Shown piece by piece: positions 1 through 8,261 of a stretch of DNA of 31,907 nt. A program made the position numbers and the translations under genes. The notes beneath the pieces were generated by a model. That model was not told the DNA's origin. It saw only the letters and a program-made list of their open reading frames with translations, and searched no databases. Each line of letters starts with the position of its first letter. Within the stretch, counting starts at the first letter, position 1. The DNA is from an uncultured Fretibacterium sp. Lineage in GTDB: Bacteria > Synergistota > Synergistia > Synergistales > Aminobacteriaceae. The stretch lies in assembly GCF_963548695.1 (NCBI RefSeq), contig NZ_CAUUWA010000025.1, positions 1 to 31,907 of the forward strand, written 5' to 3'.

Positions 1-532
1 CGTAGGCCATCCAGACCGCCAGGCAGACCAGCCAGTTGCAGAGTATCCCCATAAAAAAGGCCTTCTCGAAGGTCAGGGCCGTCTTGTAGGCCGCCAGCTT
101 CAGGGTAAACCCACCCAAAAGGCCCCCGGTGTACCCGAGCTGACCGGACCTCAGGACGAAGAACGCCACCAGCACGGAGCCGACCAGGTTGCCCAAATAG
201 ACAAGACACCAGCCGCGAAGCATCGCGGACAGGGAGATCCTCCGATCCGCCAGCGCGGCGACCATCAGGCAGTTTCCGGTGAAGAGTTCGCCGCCAGCGA
301 CGATAACCAGGATCAGTCCCGCGGCGAAGAGCGTCCCCGCCAGCGTCTTACCCAATCCTATCGATTCGACGGTATGGATGGCCGCGTTGGACCCCTGCGC
401 GGCGAGCGCGATGAACGCCCCCGCAAGCACGCCGAGGAGCAGCTGCTTGAAAGGGGAAAGCCCCGCCTTCTTCTGCCCCACATCAACGACATATTTTGCG
501 ATCTCAGCCGGACTCAGAAAGTTACCCTGCAT
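1..532 (-). CDS. Formate/nitrite transporter (FNT) family channel, partial
   Basis: This is the N-terminal 177 residues of an FNT-family inner-membrane channel (FocA/NirC/HSC type). The gene runs off the left edge, so its C-terminal third is missing. The family forms pentameric channels for formate, nitrite or hydrosulfide. The sequence shows the family hallmark GGELFTGN near residues 80-87, several hydrophobic segments, and CNWLVCLAVWM near residues 166-176, the second FNT signature. I chose the ATG at 532-530 because GGAGGGAGG lies about 12 nt upstream. A nearer ATG at 542 is out of frame. In a fermenter formate export is the likely role, but the sequence does not decide formate versus nitrite. 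The leader carries a five-unit 15-bp tandem repeat. Confidence 0.88.
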   Translation of the reverse strand, partial: MQGNFLSPAEIAKYVVDVGQKKAGLSPFKQLLLGVLAGAFIALAAQGSNAAIHTVESIGLGKTLAGTLFAAGLILVIVAGGELFTGNCLMVAALADRRISLSAMLRGWCLVYLGNLVGSVLVAFFVLRSGQLGYTGGLLGGFTLKLAAYKTALTFEKAFFMGILCNWLVCLAVWMAY

Positions 533-554
533 CAAAAACCATCCTCCCTCCATT

Positions 555-629
555 ATCTCCGGAACAAGCATCTCCGGAACAAGCATCTCCGGAACTAGTA
601 TCTGTGAGACAAATATCTGTGAGACAAGA
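555..629 (-). repeat. 15-bp tandem repeat, five units, in the FNT gene leader
   Basis: Five contiguous 15-bp units occupy 555-569, 570-584, 585-599, 600-614 and 615-629. Read on the plus strand, the first two are identical (ATCTCCGGAACAAGC), the third differs only at its end, and the last two share ATCTGTGAGACAA. On the coding (minus) strand three units carry GGAGAT, a Shine-Dalgarno-like core, just ahead of the real ribosome binding site of the FNT gene. The block lies within 100 nt of the start codon. It could be a variable-number repeat that affects expression; that is inference. Confidence 0.85.
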
Positions 630-664
630 ACGACCTCGTGATGCAAACGCCCTGGACGCCCGGT

Positions 665-697
665 AAAAATGGCCGGGCCCCTCGACGGGGCCCAGCC
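665..697 (-). terminator. Rho-independent terminator after the peptide-binding protein gene
   Basis: On the minus strand the arms GGCTGGGCCCC and GGGGCCCGGCC pair around a GTCGA loop and are followed by ATTTTT. The hairpin begins about 15 nt past the stop codon at 713-715. It closes the peptide-uptake block and separates it from the FNT gene downstream. Confidence 0.8.
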
Positions 698-712
698 TTA
701 TAGACTTTGTCC

Positions 713-2299
713 CTATTCCACGACCTCGGCGCGGTGAAAGAGGACCCAGTTGAAGGGGGTCAGGAAGACGCCCTTGAGGCGATCGCTCTGGATGTAGGCC
801 GTCGTGTAGAAGTATATCGGCAGCGTCACCGCATCCTTCATCAGGAGCTCCTCGGCCCGGAGCATGGCCCCGATGCGCTTGGACCGGTCCATCTCCGTCC
901 GGGCCTCCTTCATGCAGGCGTCGTACTCGGGGTTCGAGTAGTTGGCCACGTTCATCGGCCCGTCGGTCACCCACAGTTCCAACAGGCTGCCCGCATCGAG
1001 GAAGTCCGCCAGATAGGCATGGCGCGCGATATCGAAGTTCTTCTGGTTGCGCGTCTCGATAAACACCTTCCACTCCTCGTTGGACAGCTCCACCTCCACG
1101 CCCAGGTTCTGCTTCCACATGGCCTGGAGCGCCTCGGCGATGGCTTTGTTGATGGGGTTCAGGTTGTACTTGTAGGCGACCTTGGGGAAACCCTTGCCGT
1201 CCGGGTACCCGGCCTCGGCCAGCAGCTTTTTCGCCGCCTCGGGGTCGGCCCTCACGGGGAGGTAATCCTTGGACTCGCCGCGAAAGTCCTTGTCCTGCCC
1301 CGTCCCGGGTATGACATAGGGGATATAGGCGACAGCGGGCTTTTGGCCGCCCTGCGCCACCTTCTCCACCATCGCCGTCCGGTCGATCGCCAGGTTGAAC
1401 GCCTGTCGCACCTTCGGGTTATCGAAGGGCGGCCTCTTGAGATTGAAGACGGAGAAGGAGACGCCGAGCGTGTCGGACAGCTTCGCCTCGCCGCTCTTCA
1501 GGAGCTGCGGCGTCATCTGCGGCGGCAGCTGCTTGTTGAAGTCGATCTTCCCGGCCTTCGTCGCCGCCAGCGCGGTGTTGGAATCGACGATCATCGTCAT
1601 GCGGATCTTGTCGAGCCTGACCTTGTCCGCTTCCCAGTAGTTGGGGTTCTTCACGAGGGTCATCTCGCTGTTGTGCTTCCACTCCACGATCATGAACGGG
1701 CCGTTGCACGGGAAATCGTCCTTCGCAGCCCAGCCGCGCGGGTCCTTGTCCACCACGTCGGGCCGGGCGGGGATGAAGTTGCCGAAGGAAAGGTATTCCA
1801 GAATCAACGGGCACCTCTCCTCGAGGACGATCTGGAGCGTCACGTCGTCGAGGACGTTGAGCCCCACCTCCTCGGCCTTGGCCTTGCCGTTGAAGAACGC
1901 CTCGGCATTCTTGATGAAGAAGCCCATGTAGGAATACGGAGCGGCGCTCTCCGCATTGATCAAACGCATAAAGCCATGCTTGAAATGCCCAGCGGTCAAG
2001 GGCTCTCCGTCCGACCACTTGAGCCCCGGGCGCAGGTGGAACGTCCAGGTCAGCCCATCCTCCGACACGTCCCATTTTTCGGCCAACCCCGCCTCCGGCT
2101 TCGCGTCCGGACCGACGCGCACGAGCCCCTCGAAGATGTTCATGATGACGTCGGAACCGTCGACGGACTCGTTCTGAACGGGATCGATCGTCTTGGGCTC
2201 GACCGCCAGGTTGAAGACGATCTCCTTCTCCGCAGCCGCGCCCGTCCCCATCAGGCATAGCACGGCCACCAGCGCAAGAAACCACTTCTTTCCCTTCAT
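713..2299 (-). CDS. Periplasmic oligopeptide/dipeptide-binding protein (SBP family 5)
   Basis: This is the extracytoplasmic receptor of a peptide ABC importer, about 528 residues, the usual size for OppA/DppA. The N-terminus has a signal peptide: basic MKGKKW, a hydrophobic stretch, then a likely signal peptidase I site after GTGAAA, with no convincing lipobox. The mature protein has the family-5 pattern, including FNLAVEPKTIDP near the start, IFEGLVR, LRPGLKWSDGEPL and VRQAFNLAIDR. I prefer the ATG at 2299-2297, which sits 10 nt after AAGGAGG; the GTG six bases upstream (2305) leaves too little space. The gene is last in the block that begins at dppB (9179), so the transporter and its receptor are probably co-expressed. 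The peptide specificity cannot be read from sequence. Confidence 0.9.
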   Translation of the reverse strand: MKGKKWFLALVAVLCLMGTGAAAEKEIVFNLAVEPKTIDPVQNESVDGSDVIMNIFEGLVRVGPDAKPEAGLAEKWDVSEDGLTWTFHLRPGLKWSDGEPLTAGHFKHGFMRLINAESAAPYSYMGFFIKNAEAFFNGKAKAEEVGLNVLDDVTLQIVLEERCPLILEYLSFGNFIPARPDVVDKDPRGWAAKDDFPCNGPFMIVEWKHNSEMTLVKNPNYWEADKVRLDKIRMTMIVDSNTALAATKAGKIDFNKQLPPQMTPQLLKSGEAKLSDTLGVSFSVFNLKRPPFDNPKVRQAFNLAIDRTAMVEKVAQGGQKPAVAYIPYVIPGTGQDKDFRGESKDYLPVRADPEAAKKLLAEAGYPDGKGFPKVAYKYNLNPINKAIAEALQAMWKQNLGVEVELSNEEWKVFIETRNQKNFDIARHAYLADFLDAGSLLELWVTDGPMNVANYSNPEYDACMKEARTEMDRSKRIGAMLRAEELLMKDAVTLPIYFYTTAYIQSDRLKGVFLTPFNWVLFHRAEVVE

Positions 2300-2326
2300 C
2301 AACACACGACCTCCTTAAGAATATTG

Positions 2327-2344
2327 AAAAAACGGGCTTTGCCC
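2327..2344 (-). terminator. Short terminator-like hairpin between the M20 peptidase and the binding protein
   Basis: On the minus strand GGGC and GCCC pair around AAA and are followed, after one G, by six Ts. The stem is only 4-5 bp, so it may act as a partial terminator that tunes readthrough from the peptidase gene into the binding-protein gene. No strong promoter is visible between it and the gene downstream. Confidence 0.4.
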
Positions 2345-2436
2345 AAACCTCGCGCTCTCACGCAACCCGATACACGCAGATTTACCTATCGACTCCGTTC
2401 ACGACCGCCCGTCCGCTCGGACAGGGCGCTCACGGT

Positions 2437-3579
2437 TCACACCCTCAGGATCAGCGAGGCCAGGAGGGCGACGCGGGGCACCAGGTGCTCCAGAAAGAGC
2501 TGCTCCTGCGGATTGTGGATGAAGTTTCCTACCATGCCCATGCCGTCGATGGTGGGGACCCCCGCGTCCGAGATGTCGTTGCCGTCGGAGCAGCCGCCCA
2601 CCATGGGCGCCGCCTCGATCCTCATGTCCAAGTCCGCCCCGCACTGTTTCAGAAGCTCCAGGAGGGCGAGGTTCCGTGCGTTTTCCGCCAGCGGCGGGTG
2701 CCCCACTCTGACCTCAAACTCCACCTGTGCGCCCGGCAGGACGGCCTTCCGCTCCGCGAGGAGCCTTCTCGTGCGGGAGATATCCTCCGGGACGCACATG
2801 CGCCAGTCCACGGTCGCCTCCGCGTAGTCGCTGACGACGTTGACAGCCTTGCCGCCCGATATGACGCCGGGGCTGTAGGTGCTGCCCTTCCCCCCGTAGT
2901 CCGACAGGCCCTTGAGGTAGATGATCTGGTGCGCCAGCTCCACGTTTGCGTCGACGCCCTCCTGGGGGTTGTTGCCGGCGTGGGCCGCTCTGCCGCAGCA
3001 TCGGACGACGATCTCCCCGCCGCCCTTGCGGCTGGGCTTGACCTTCCCGTCGGGGCAGGTGGCCGGCTCTGGGACGATGCAGGCGCAGGCCCCCCGCGCG
3101 CTGTCGAGCAGCAGGCCCCGCGAGCTGTGGGAGCCCGTCTCCTCGTCGGAGTTGTTGACGATGCGGACCCTCTTGCCGACGGGGAGGCCCAGGTCTTTCA
3201 GCGCCTTCAGGGCCCAGACGACGGCGATGTCACCGCCCTTCATGTCGATGACCCCGGGGCCGTAGAGCACGTCTCCCTCCCGGCGGACGGGCACGGACCC
3301 CACGGGGTGCACCGTGTCGATGTGTCCGACGATCAGGAGGGTGCGCTCCCCCTCCCCGAGCTCCGTCACCAGGTGGTCCCCCGCCTCCGCCTGCGGGACC
3401 GTCCGAGACACGGCGCCAAGGCGGTCCCGATAGAGCGATGCCAGAACCCTTCCACAGGCGTCCACGGCGGCCTTGTCCCCTGTAGGGGACTCCGAGCGGA
3501 CCAGAGCCAGCAGGTCGGCGATGATGTCCTCTTTATGGGCCGAGAGCCAGTCGAAGATCCTCTTTTCCCGATCCTTCAT
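2437..3579 (-). CDS. M20 family metallopeptidase (glutamate carboxypeptidase / CPG2-like)
   Basis: This is a 380-residue di-zinc exopeptidase of the M20/ArgE/CPG2 family, which removes C-terminal amino acids or deacylates amino acids. The metal and catalytic residues are all visible: GHIDTVHP (H86, D88), the bridging aspartate in PGVIDMKGGD (D112), the catalytic and metal glutamates in NSDEETGSH (E146, E147), VPEPAT (E171), and the final histidine in GNFIHNPQ (about H355). AAHAGNNP near residue 200 marks the dimerisation domain. The length is normal. AAAGGAA lies upstream of the ATG. The gene lies between the YfcC-type carrier and the peptide-binding protein, so hydrolysis of imported peptides or amide-linked amino acids is likely. 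There is no signal peptide, so it acts in the cytoplasm. Confidence 0.9.
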   Translation of the reverse strand: MKDREKRIFDWLSAHKEDIIADLLALVRSESPTGDKAAVDACGRVLASLYRDRLGAVSRTVPQAEAGDHLVTELGEGERTLLIVGHIDTVHPVGSVPVRREGDVLYGPGVIDMKGGDIAVVWALKALKDLGLPVGKRVRIVNNSDEETGSHSSRGLLLDSARGACACIVPEPATCPDGKVKPSRKGGGEIVVRCCGRAAHAGNNPQEGVDANVELAHQIIYLKGLSDYGGKGSTYSPGVISGGKAVNVVSDYAEATVDWRMCVPEDISRTRRLLAERKAVLPGAQVEFEVRVGHPPLAENARNLALLELLKQCGADLDMRIEAAPMVGGCSDGNDISDAGVPTIDGMGMVGNFIHNPQEQLFLEHLVPRVALLASLILRV

Positions 3580-3612
3580 GGTATGTTCCTTTCGTTGTCA
3601 CGCCCGCAAGCG

Positions 3613-5001
3613 CTAGCCAACCCACGCCATCGCGGCCAGCACGGCGATGAACGCGCCGCCGACGAGCATGAGGATGGCCATCAGCGGAAGAGAGTACTTG
3701 ATCCAGTCGGAATAATCGACGCCGGCCAGCCCCAAGGAGCCGATCAGCGGCCCCGACACGGGCGTCAGCGTGTTGGTGAGACTGTCGCCAATCATGTACG
3801 CAAGAGCTAGCACGTCACGAGTGATGCCCACGACGTCGCTGATAGGACACAGGAGCGGAAGCAGGATGGCTGCCTTGGACGAGTTGCTGGGGATGAGCAT
3901 GTTGAAGAGCAGGATCAGGACGAAGATGCCAATGGCTGCGCCGCTGACGCCGAACCCGCCAAGCGTCATCGAGGCAAAGTGGGCGATGGTGTTCACCATT
4001 CTGCTCTCGGTGAGGACCGTGCCGATGACCTTGGCCAGCCCCAGCACGACGCAGATGCCGCCCATGCTCTGGGCGCCCTTGAAAAAGGCCTTGCCAACGT
4101 CGTTGGGGTTCATCCTGTAGATGACGGCCGTCAGGAAAACGTCCAGCACCATGATCGCGACCAGGTAGTCGTTGCCCCACTTCCAGAGCTTTGAACCGAC
4201 GGCAAAGATGATGTAGCACACAAAAAGCGTCAGTGCGTTGAACAGGGCGCGCACGGGAAGTTTCGTCCTCGCGACGGACTCCCCCTCCTCGACCTCCGCC
4301 AGGACGCCCGTGATGCTGCGCGCGGGGTCGCGGCTGACGCGCAGGGCATAACGCGTGCAGTAAACGGCGCCGATGGCCGTGAAGATGACCCAGATGACGA
4401 TGCGGACTCCCATGCCGGACAGGGGGACGACTTCGCACATCGTCTGCGCGATGATGAGCAGCGTGTTCGTGAAGGACGCGCCCTGACCGATCAGGTAGCC
4501 AAGGTAGAACATCGCCATGGCGCATATCGCGTCTAGCCTCAGCCGCCGGCAGATCAGCATGCCCACCGTGACGAAGGCGATCATGGAGTCGTTTCCTGCG
4601 AAAGCGCCGAGCGCCGACATCAAGACGACGATGCTGGGAACCAGGACGCTCACGCTCTTGTCTTCAAGTTTGAATATCCCGTAGTTGAGCAGGTCCTCAA
4701 AACACCCCGTGGCGATGACGACCGCGATGGAGCCACCGCAGACGAGAAGCAGCGAGATGATGTTGCCGGAGGCGATCACGCCCTTGTGGATGGCCAAAAG
4801 CGCCTGCCACAGCGAGAACGGCTTGACCCCCGTATAGGCGAACGTCCCCGCGATGGCGCGCTTGTTCTCGTCAAGCTGATACTCTCCGCCAGGCAAAAAA
4901 TAGCTCAGGAGGCAGAAAAAAACGATCAGCCCCGTGATGAGGACAAGGATCTGCGGCACGACAAGTTTTTTCTTCCCTGAAGGCTCTACCTTTTCCAGCA
5001 T
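3613..5001 (-). CDS. YfcC / DcuC-superfamily integral membrane carrier
   Basis: This 462-residue polytopic membrane protein belongs to the C4-dicarboxylate anaerobic carrier (DcuC/YfcC) superfamily. It has about a dozen hydrophobic segments. The N-terminal part reads PQILVLITGLIVFFCLLSYFLPGGEY; the middle has GAFAGNDSMIAF. The C-terminal NTLTPVSGPLIGSLGLAGV is typical of YfcC-like proteins. AAGGAGAG lies 8-9 nt before the ATG, and the gene is followed after 33 nt by the M20 peptidase, so they are probably co-transcribed. In several lineages YfcC homologues sit beside M20 peptidases and are thought to move amino acids, small peptides or basic amino acid derivatives. The substrate here is inferred from context only. 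The 113 nt up to dppF hold no clear terminator or promoter. Confidence 0.85.
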   Translation of the reverse strand: MLEKVEPSGKKKLVVPQILVLITGLIVFFCLLSYFLPGGEYQLDENKRAIAGTFAYTGVKPFSLWQALLAIHKGVIASGNIISLLLVCGGSIAVVIATGCFEDLLNYGIFKLEDKSVSVLVPSIVVLMSALGAFAGNDSMIAFVTVGMLICRRLRLDAICAMAMFYLGYLIGQGASFTNTLLIIAQTMCEVVPLSGMGVRIVIWVIFTAIGAVYCTRYALRVSRDPARSITGVLAEVEEGESVARTKLPVRALFNALTLFVCYIIFAVGSKLWKWGNDYLVAIMVLDVFLTAVIYRMNPNDVGKAFFKGAQSMGGICVVLGLAKVIGTVLTESRMVNTIAHFASMTLGGFGVSGAAIGIFVLILLFNMLIPSNSSKAAILLPLLCPISDVVGITRDVLALAYMIGDSLTNTLTPVSGPLIGSLGLAGVDYSDWIKYSLPLMAILMLVGGAFIAVLAAMAWVG

Positions 5002-5114
5002 GACATTCTCTCCTTGAAGTTAAGCGAATCTCGCCGTAAAACGACGCTTCACGAGTTGCTCAACCGGGTCAGGTCCCACCAGGACGCGAATCAAGAACCG
5101 CCAGGCGCAGGCGC

Positions 5115-6092
5115 CTACGCCATCAGGCAGCTACACAGGTGCCCCGGACGGAGCTCCCGCAGCGCCGTGTCGGCCTCGGCGCACTCCGGCTTCGCGTCGG
5201 GGCACCGCGTGTGGAACTTGCAGCCGGAGGGCGGGTTCAGGGGGCTCGGTATCTCGCCCGACAGGGAGATGCGCCGCCGCGCGTCGGAAAGGTCCGGGTC
5301 CGGGATGGGGATGGCCGAGAGCAGCGAGCGGGTGTAGGGGTGCTGCGGGTTATTGTAGAGCTCTCCGCTCTCCGCCAACTCCACGATATTGCCCAGGTAC
5401 ATCACCGCGATGCGGTCGCTGATGTGCTTCACCATCGAAAGGTCGTGCGCGATGAACAGGTAGGTGAGCCCCAGCTTGTCCTGAAGGTCCTCCAGCATGT
5501 TGACGATCTGGGCCTGGATGGAGACGTCGAGCGCCGAGATCGGCTCGTCGCAGACGATGAACTCGGGCTCCACGGCCAGGGCCCGGGCGATCCCGATCCT
5601 CTGGCGCTGACCGCCGCTGAACTCGTGCGGATAACGGTTGGCGTGCTCGCTGTTCAGCCCCACCATGCGCAGCAAATGCCGGACCCGGTCGGCCCGCTCG
5701 TCCCTGGGGAAGCCGTGGATGACCATCGGCTCCATCACGATGTCGCCCACCGTCATGCGCGGGTTCAGCGAGGCGTAGGGGTCCTGGAAGATCATCTGCA
5801 TCCGCTTGCGCCACGGCAGCATCCCGTGCTGCGACAGACGGGAGATGTCCTGCCCCATGAAGCGGACCGAACCGCCCGTGGGCTCGTAGAGCCTGACGAT
5901 GGTACGGCCCGTCGTGGTCTTGCCGCAGCCGGACTCCCCCACCAGCCCCAGGGTCTCCCCGGCGCGGATGTCGAAGGACACCCCGTCGACCGAGCGCACC
6001 ATCCCGCCCGGGACGGCGAAGTGCTTCGTCAGGTCCCGAACCTCGAGAAGAACCGTCTCCGACCCGGTCCCCCGTCCGGCCGCCGTCGTCAT
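5115..6092 (-). CDS. dppF: Oligopeptide/dipeptide ABC transporter ATP-binding protein (DppF/OppF type)
   Basis: This is the second ATPase of the peptide importer, 325 residues. The Walker A motif GESGCGKTT is at about residues 52-60, followed by the Q-loop IFQDPYASLNPRMTVGDI, the signature FSGGQRQRIGIARAL and Walker B FIVCDEPISALD. The C-terminal segment CKFHTRCPDAKPEC is the oligopeptide_HPY extension specific to this subfamily. The ATG overlaps the dppD stop as ATGA (6092-6089), which indicates translational coupling. A longer open frame upstream of this ATG is only the antisense-free shadow of dppD, not part of the protein. It works as a heterodimer with DppD on the cytoplasmic face of the DppB/DppC channel. 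Confidence 0.93.
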   Translation of the reverse strand: MTTAAGRGTGSETVLLEVRDLTKHFAVPGGMVRSVDGVSFDIRAGETLGLVGESGCGKTTTGRTIVRLYEPTGGSVRFMGQDISRLSQHGMLPWRKRMQMIFQDPYASLNPRMTVGDIVMEPMVIHGFPRDERADRVRHLLRMVGLNSEHANRYPHEFSGGQRQRIGIARALAVEPEFIVCDEPISALDVSIQAQIVNMLEDLQDKLGLTYLFIAHDLSMVKHISDRIAVMYLGNIVELAESGELYNNPQHPYTRSLLSAIPIPDPDLSDARRRISLSGEIPSPLNPPSGCKFHTRCPDAKPECAEADTALRELRPGHLCSCLMA

Positions 6093-7150
6093 CTCCCCAC
6101 CTCCGAGCCCGGCCGGGCCAGGAGCCAGCAGGACGCGCTGTGCGAGTCCGAGAGGCTCGTCCGCTGCGGCGGGTATCCCATGCAGACGCGCATCGTCTCC
6201 GGACAACGCGCGGCGTAGGGACAGCCGAAGGGCGGGTTCAGCAGGTCCGGAGGCTGCCCCTCGATGGGGATCAGACGCTTCTTCGTCAGCTCGTCCGGGT
6301 TGGGGACCGACCTCAGGAGGCCGCGGGTATAGGGATGCGCCGGGGCGTAAAAGACGTCGCGCCGGGTTCCCCGCTCCACGATGCGCCCGCCGTACATGAC
6401 GAGCACCCGGTCGGCCATGCCCGCGATCACCCCCAGGTCGTGGGTGATCAGGACGATCGACGTGCCGAACTGCCCCTGGAGCTCCTTCATCAGGTCCAGG
6501 ATCTGGGCCTGGACGGTGACGTCCAGGGCCGTCGTCGGTTCGTCGGCGATCAGCAGGTCGGGATGGCACATCAGCGCCATGGCGATCATGATGCGCTGCC
6601 GCTGCCCGCCGCTGAACTGGTGTGGGTACTGGCCGATGCGGCGCTCCGCGGGCTCGATGCCCACGCGGCGCAGCATCTCGAGCACACGCTCCCGGCGCTT
6701 GGCGGCCGGGCCGCGTCCGTGGCGCCGAAGCGGTTCCTCGAGCTGATAGCCGATGGTGAGCACGGGGTTCAGGCTCGTCATGGGGTCCTGAAAGATCATC
6801 GAGATGCGCCGTCCCCGCAGATCGGCCATCCGCCGTTCGGGGACCTCCGTCAGCTCGGCCCCGTCAAAGACGATGCTCCCACCCACAACGCGCCCGGAAG
6901 TCCCGAGCAGGCGCAGCAGCGACAGCATGGTCACGCTCTTGCCGCTCCCGGACTCGCCGACGATCCCCAGCACCTCGCCCCGCCTCAGCTCGAAGGACAC
7001 CCCGCCGACCGCCTTCACCTCCCCCACCGGGGTAAAGAAGGAGGTGCGCAGGTCCTCCACCCGCAAAAGGGCGTCCTCGCCCGCCGTCATGTTTCCCTCC
7101 GCCCTTTCCTCCGTCGCCCTCACATCCATCGTCCTATCGTTCGTCGTCAT
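6089..7150 (-). CDS. dppD: Oligopeptide/dipeptide ABC transporter ATP-binding protein (DppD/OppD type)
   Basis: This is the first ATPase of the importer, 353 residues from the chosen start. Walker A GESGSGKS is at about residues 65-72. It is followed by the Q-loop IFQDPMTSLNPVLTIGYQ, the signature FSGGQRQRIMIAMAL, Walker B LLIADEPTTALD, and a C-terminal CPYAARCPETMRVC cysteine cluster typical of the OppD/DppD extension. I prefer the ATG at 7150-7148, which has AGAAGG in good spacing. An upstream in-frame GTG at 7174 would add eight residues but lies inside a 14-bp duplication. The first ~28 residues before EDALLRVEDL are low in similarity to the family, so a start at an internal ATG (MTAGED) is also possible. 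The stop overlaps the dppF start. Confidence 0.92.
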   Translation of the reverse strand: MTTNDRTMDVRATEERAEGNMTAGEDALLRVEDLRTSFFTPVGEVKAVGGVSFELRRGEVLGIVGESGSGKSVTMLSLLRLLGTSGRVVGGSIVFDGAELTEVPERRMADLRGRRISMIFQDPMTSLNPVLTIGYQLEEPLRRHGRGPAAKRRERVLEMLRRVGIEPAERRIGQYPHQFSGGQRQRIMIAMALMCHPDLLIADEPTTALDVTVQAQILDLMKELQGQFGTSIVLITHDLGVIAGMADRVLVMYGGRIVERGTRRDVFYAPAHPYTRGLLRSVPNPDELTKKRLIPIEGQPPDLLNPPFGCPYAARCPETMRVCMGYPPQRTSLSDSHSASCWLLARPGSEVGR

Positions 7151-7159
7151 GGCGTCCGC

Positions 7160-7187
7160 CTTCTCCACTCCCACTTCTCCACTCCCA
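7160..7187 (-). repeat. 14-bp tandem duplication carrying the dppD ribosome binding region
   Basis: Two identical 14-bp units (CTTCTCCACTCCCA on the plus strand) occupy 7160-7173 and 7174-7187. On the coding strand each contains GGAGAAG, so the duplication doubles the Shine-Dalgarno-like core just upstream of dppD. It fills most of the 48-nt gap between dppC and dppD. Confidence 0.75.
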
Positions 7188-7198
7188 ATGGAGGCCGG

Positions 7199-8158
7199 CT
7201 ACTTCCTCAGGCGCGGGTCCAGCGCGTCGCGCAGGCCGTCGCCCAGGAAATTGAAGGCCAGTATGGTGACCGAGATCGCGGCGGCCGGGAAGAAGAGCTG
7301 CCACGGGTAGATGGCCAGCGCGCCGATCGCGTCGTTGCACAGCACGCCCCAGCTAGCCATTGGAGCGCTGACCCCCAGGCCGACGAAGCTCAGGAACGCC
7401 TCGGTGAAGATGGCCTGAGGGATGGAGAAGGTGAGCGTCACCAGGATGGGCCCCATCGCGTTGGGGATGAGGTGCCGCAACAGCATCCGGGCGCCGGAGG
7501 CCCCCAGGACCCGGGCGGCCAGCACGAACTCCTCGTTCTTGATCCGCATGACCTCGGACCTCACGATGCGGGCCATGGAGGCCCAGTAGGAGATGCCGAG
7601 CGTCAGGAAGATGCTCTTCAGCCCCGGCCCCACGACGACCATCAGAAGGATGACGTAGATCATCAGCGGCACGCTGTAGATGGTGTCGACGACGCGCATC
7701 ATGAGGTTGTCCATTCGCCCCCCGACGAAGCCGGAGACGCCGCCGTAGATCACGCCGATCGTCAGGTTGATGAGGCTCGCGACGAACCCGACCGCCAGGG
7801 ATATCCGCGCCCCGTAGAGCACGCGGACGAGAAGGTCGCGCCCGAACATGTCCGTCCCAAACCAATGCTTCAGGCTGGGCAGCTCGTTGGACTCCAGGAA
7901 GTCCTGCGTGTCGTAGGCGTAGGGCGAGAGCCACGGCCCGACGACGGCCAGCAGCAGGATAAGCAGGATCGCCGCCCCGCCCAGCAGGGCCAGCCGGTCC
8001 CGCTTAAGACGACGCCAGGCGTCCTGCCAATAGCTCTGCGAGGGACGCACGAACTCCGAGCCCTGCTTCTCCGCGGCGCCGACCGGCTCGAACAGGGCGG
8101 GATCGCTCAGGTCCGGGACCGTCGGCAGGGTAGTGGCGCCTTTTTTAAAGGAGTTTAT
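7199..8158 (-). CDS. dppC: Peptide ABC transporter permease (DppC/OppC type), probable AUA start
   Basis: This is an inner-membrane permease of the peptide importer, 319 residues as drawn. WQDAWRRLKRDRLALLGGAAILLILL opens the first membrane segment, and the BPD_transp_1 EAA loop is visible (EAFLSFVGLGVSAPMASWG). The first ATG/GTG/TTG in frame is GTG at 8050-8048, but it would cut off a family-typical cytoplasmic N-terminus. The frame stays open upstream and encodes NSFKKGATTLPTVPDLSDPA, then LFEPVG, which fits DppC leaders. A strong AAGGGGGGG (8166-8174) lies 7 nt before an in-frame ATA at 8158-8156, with no ordinary start codon available. I therefore place the start at AUA. If this is a sequencing error, the codon was ATG. 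Confidence 0.88.
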   Translation of the reverse strand: MNSFKKGATTLPTVPDLSDPALFEPVGAAEKQGSEFVRPSQSYWQDAWRRLKRDRLALLGGAAILLILLLAVVGPWLSPYAYDTQDFLESNELPSLKHWFGTDMFGRDLLVRVLYGARISLAVGFVASLINLTIGVIYGGVSGFVGGRMDNLMMRVVDTIYSVPLMIYVILLMVVVGPGLKSIFLTLGISYWASMARIVRSEVMRIKNEEFVLAARVLGASGARMLLRHLIPNAMGPILVTLTFSIPQAIFTEAFLSFVGLGVSAPMASWGVLCNDAIGALAIYPWQLFFPAAAISVTILAFNFLGDGLRDALDPRLRK

Positions 8159-8261
8159 CGTATTTCCCCCCCTTATTCAATCAACATTTTAACATGATGA
8201 TTTGAGCGACGGCCGACGACAGCAATGTGAATTCATGGCCCCGACCCCGCCGCACCATGCG

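Noticed and set aside
6093..6569. N-terminal extension of the DppF frame
   Set aside because: The frame is open, but it is an alternative frame of dppD. The ATG at 6092 overlapping the dppD stop gives the normal DppF length.
6140..8197. 685-residue plus-strand frame
   Set aside because: Antisense to dppD and dppC, both of which have full family motifs. No domain is seen in the plus-strand product.
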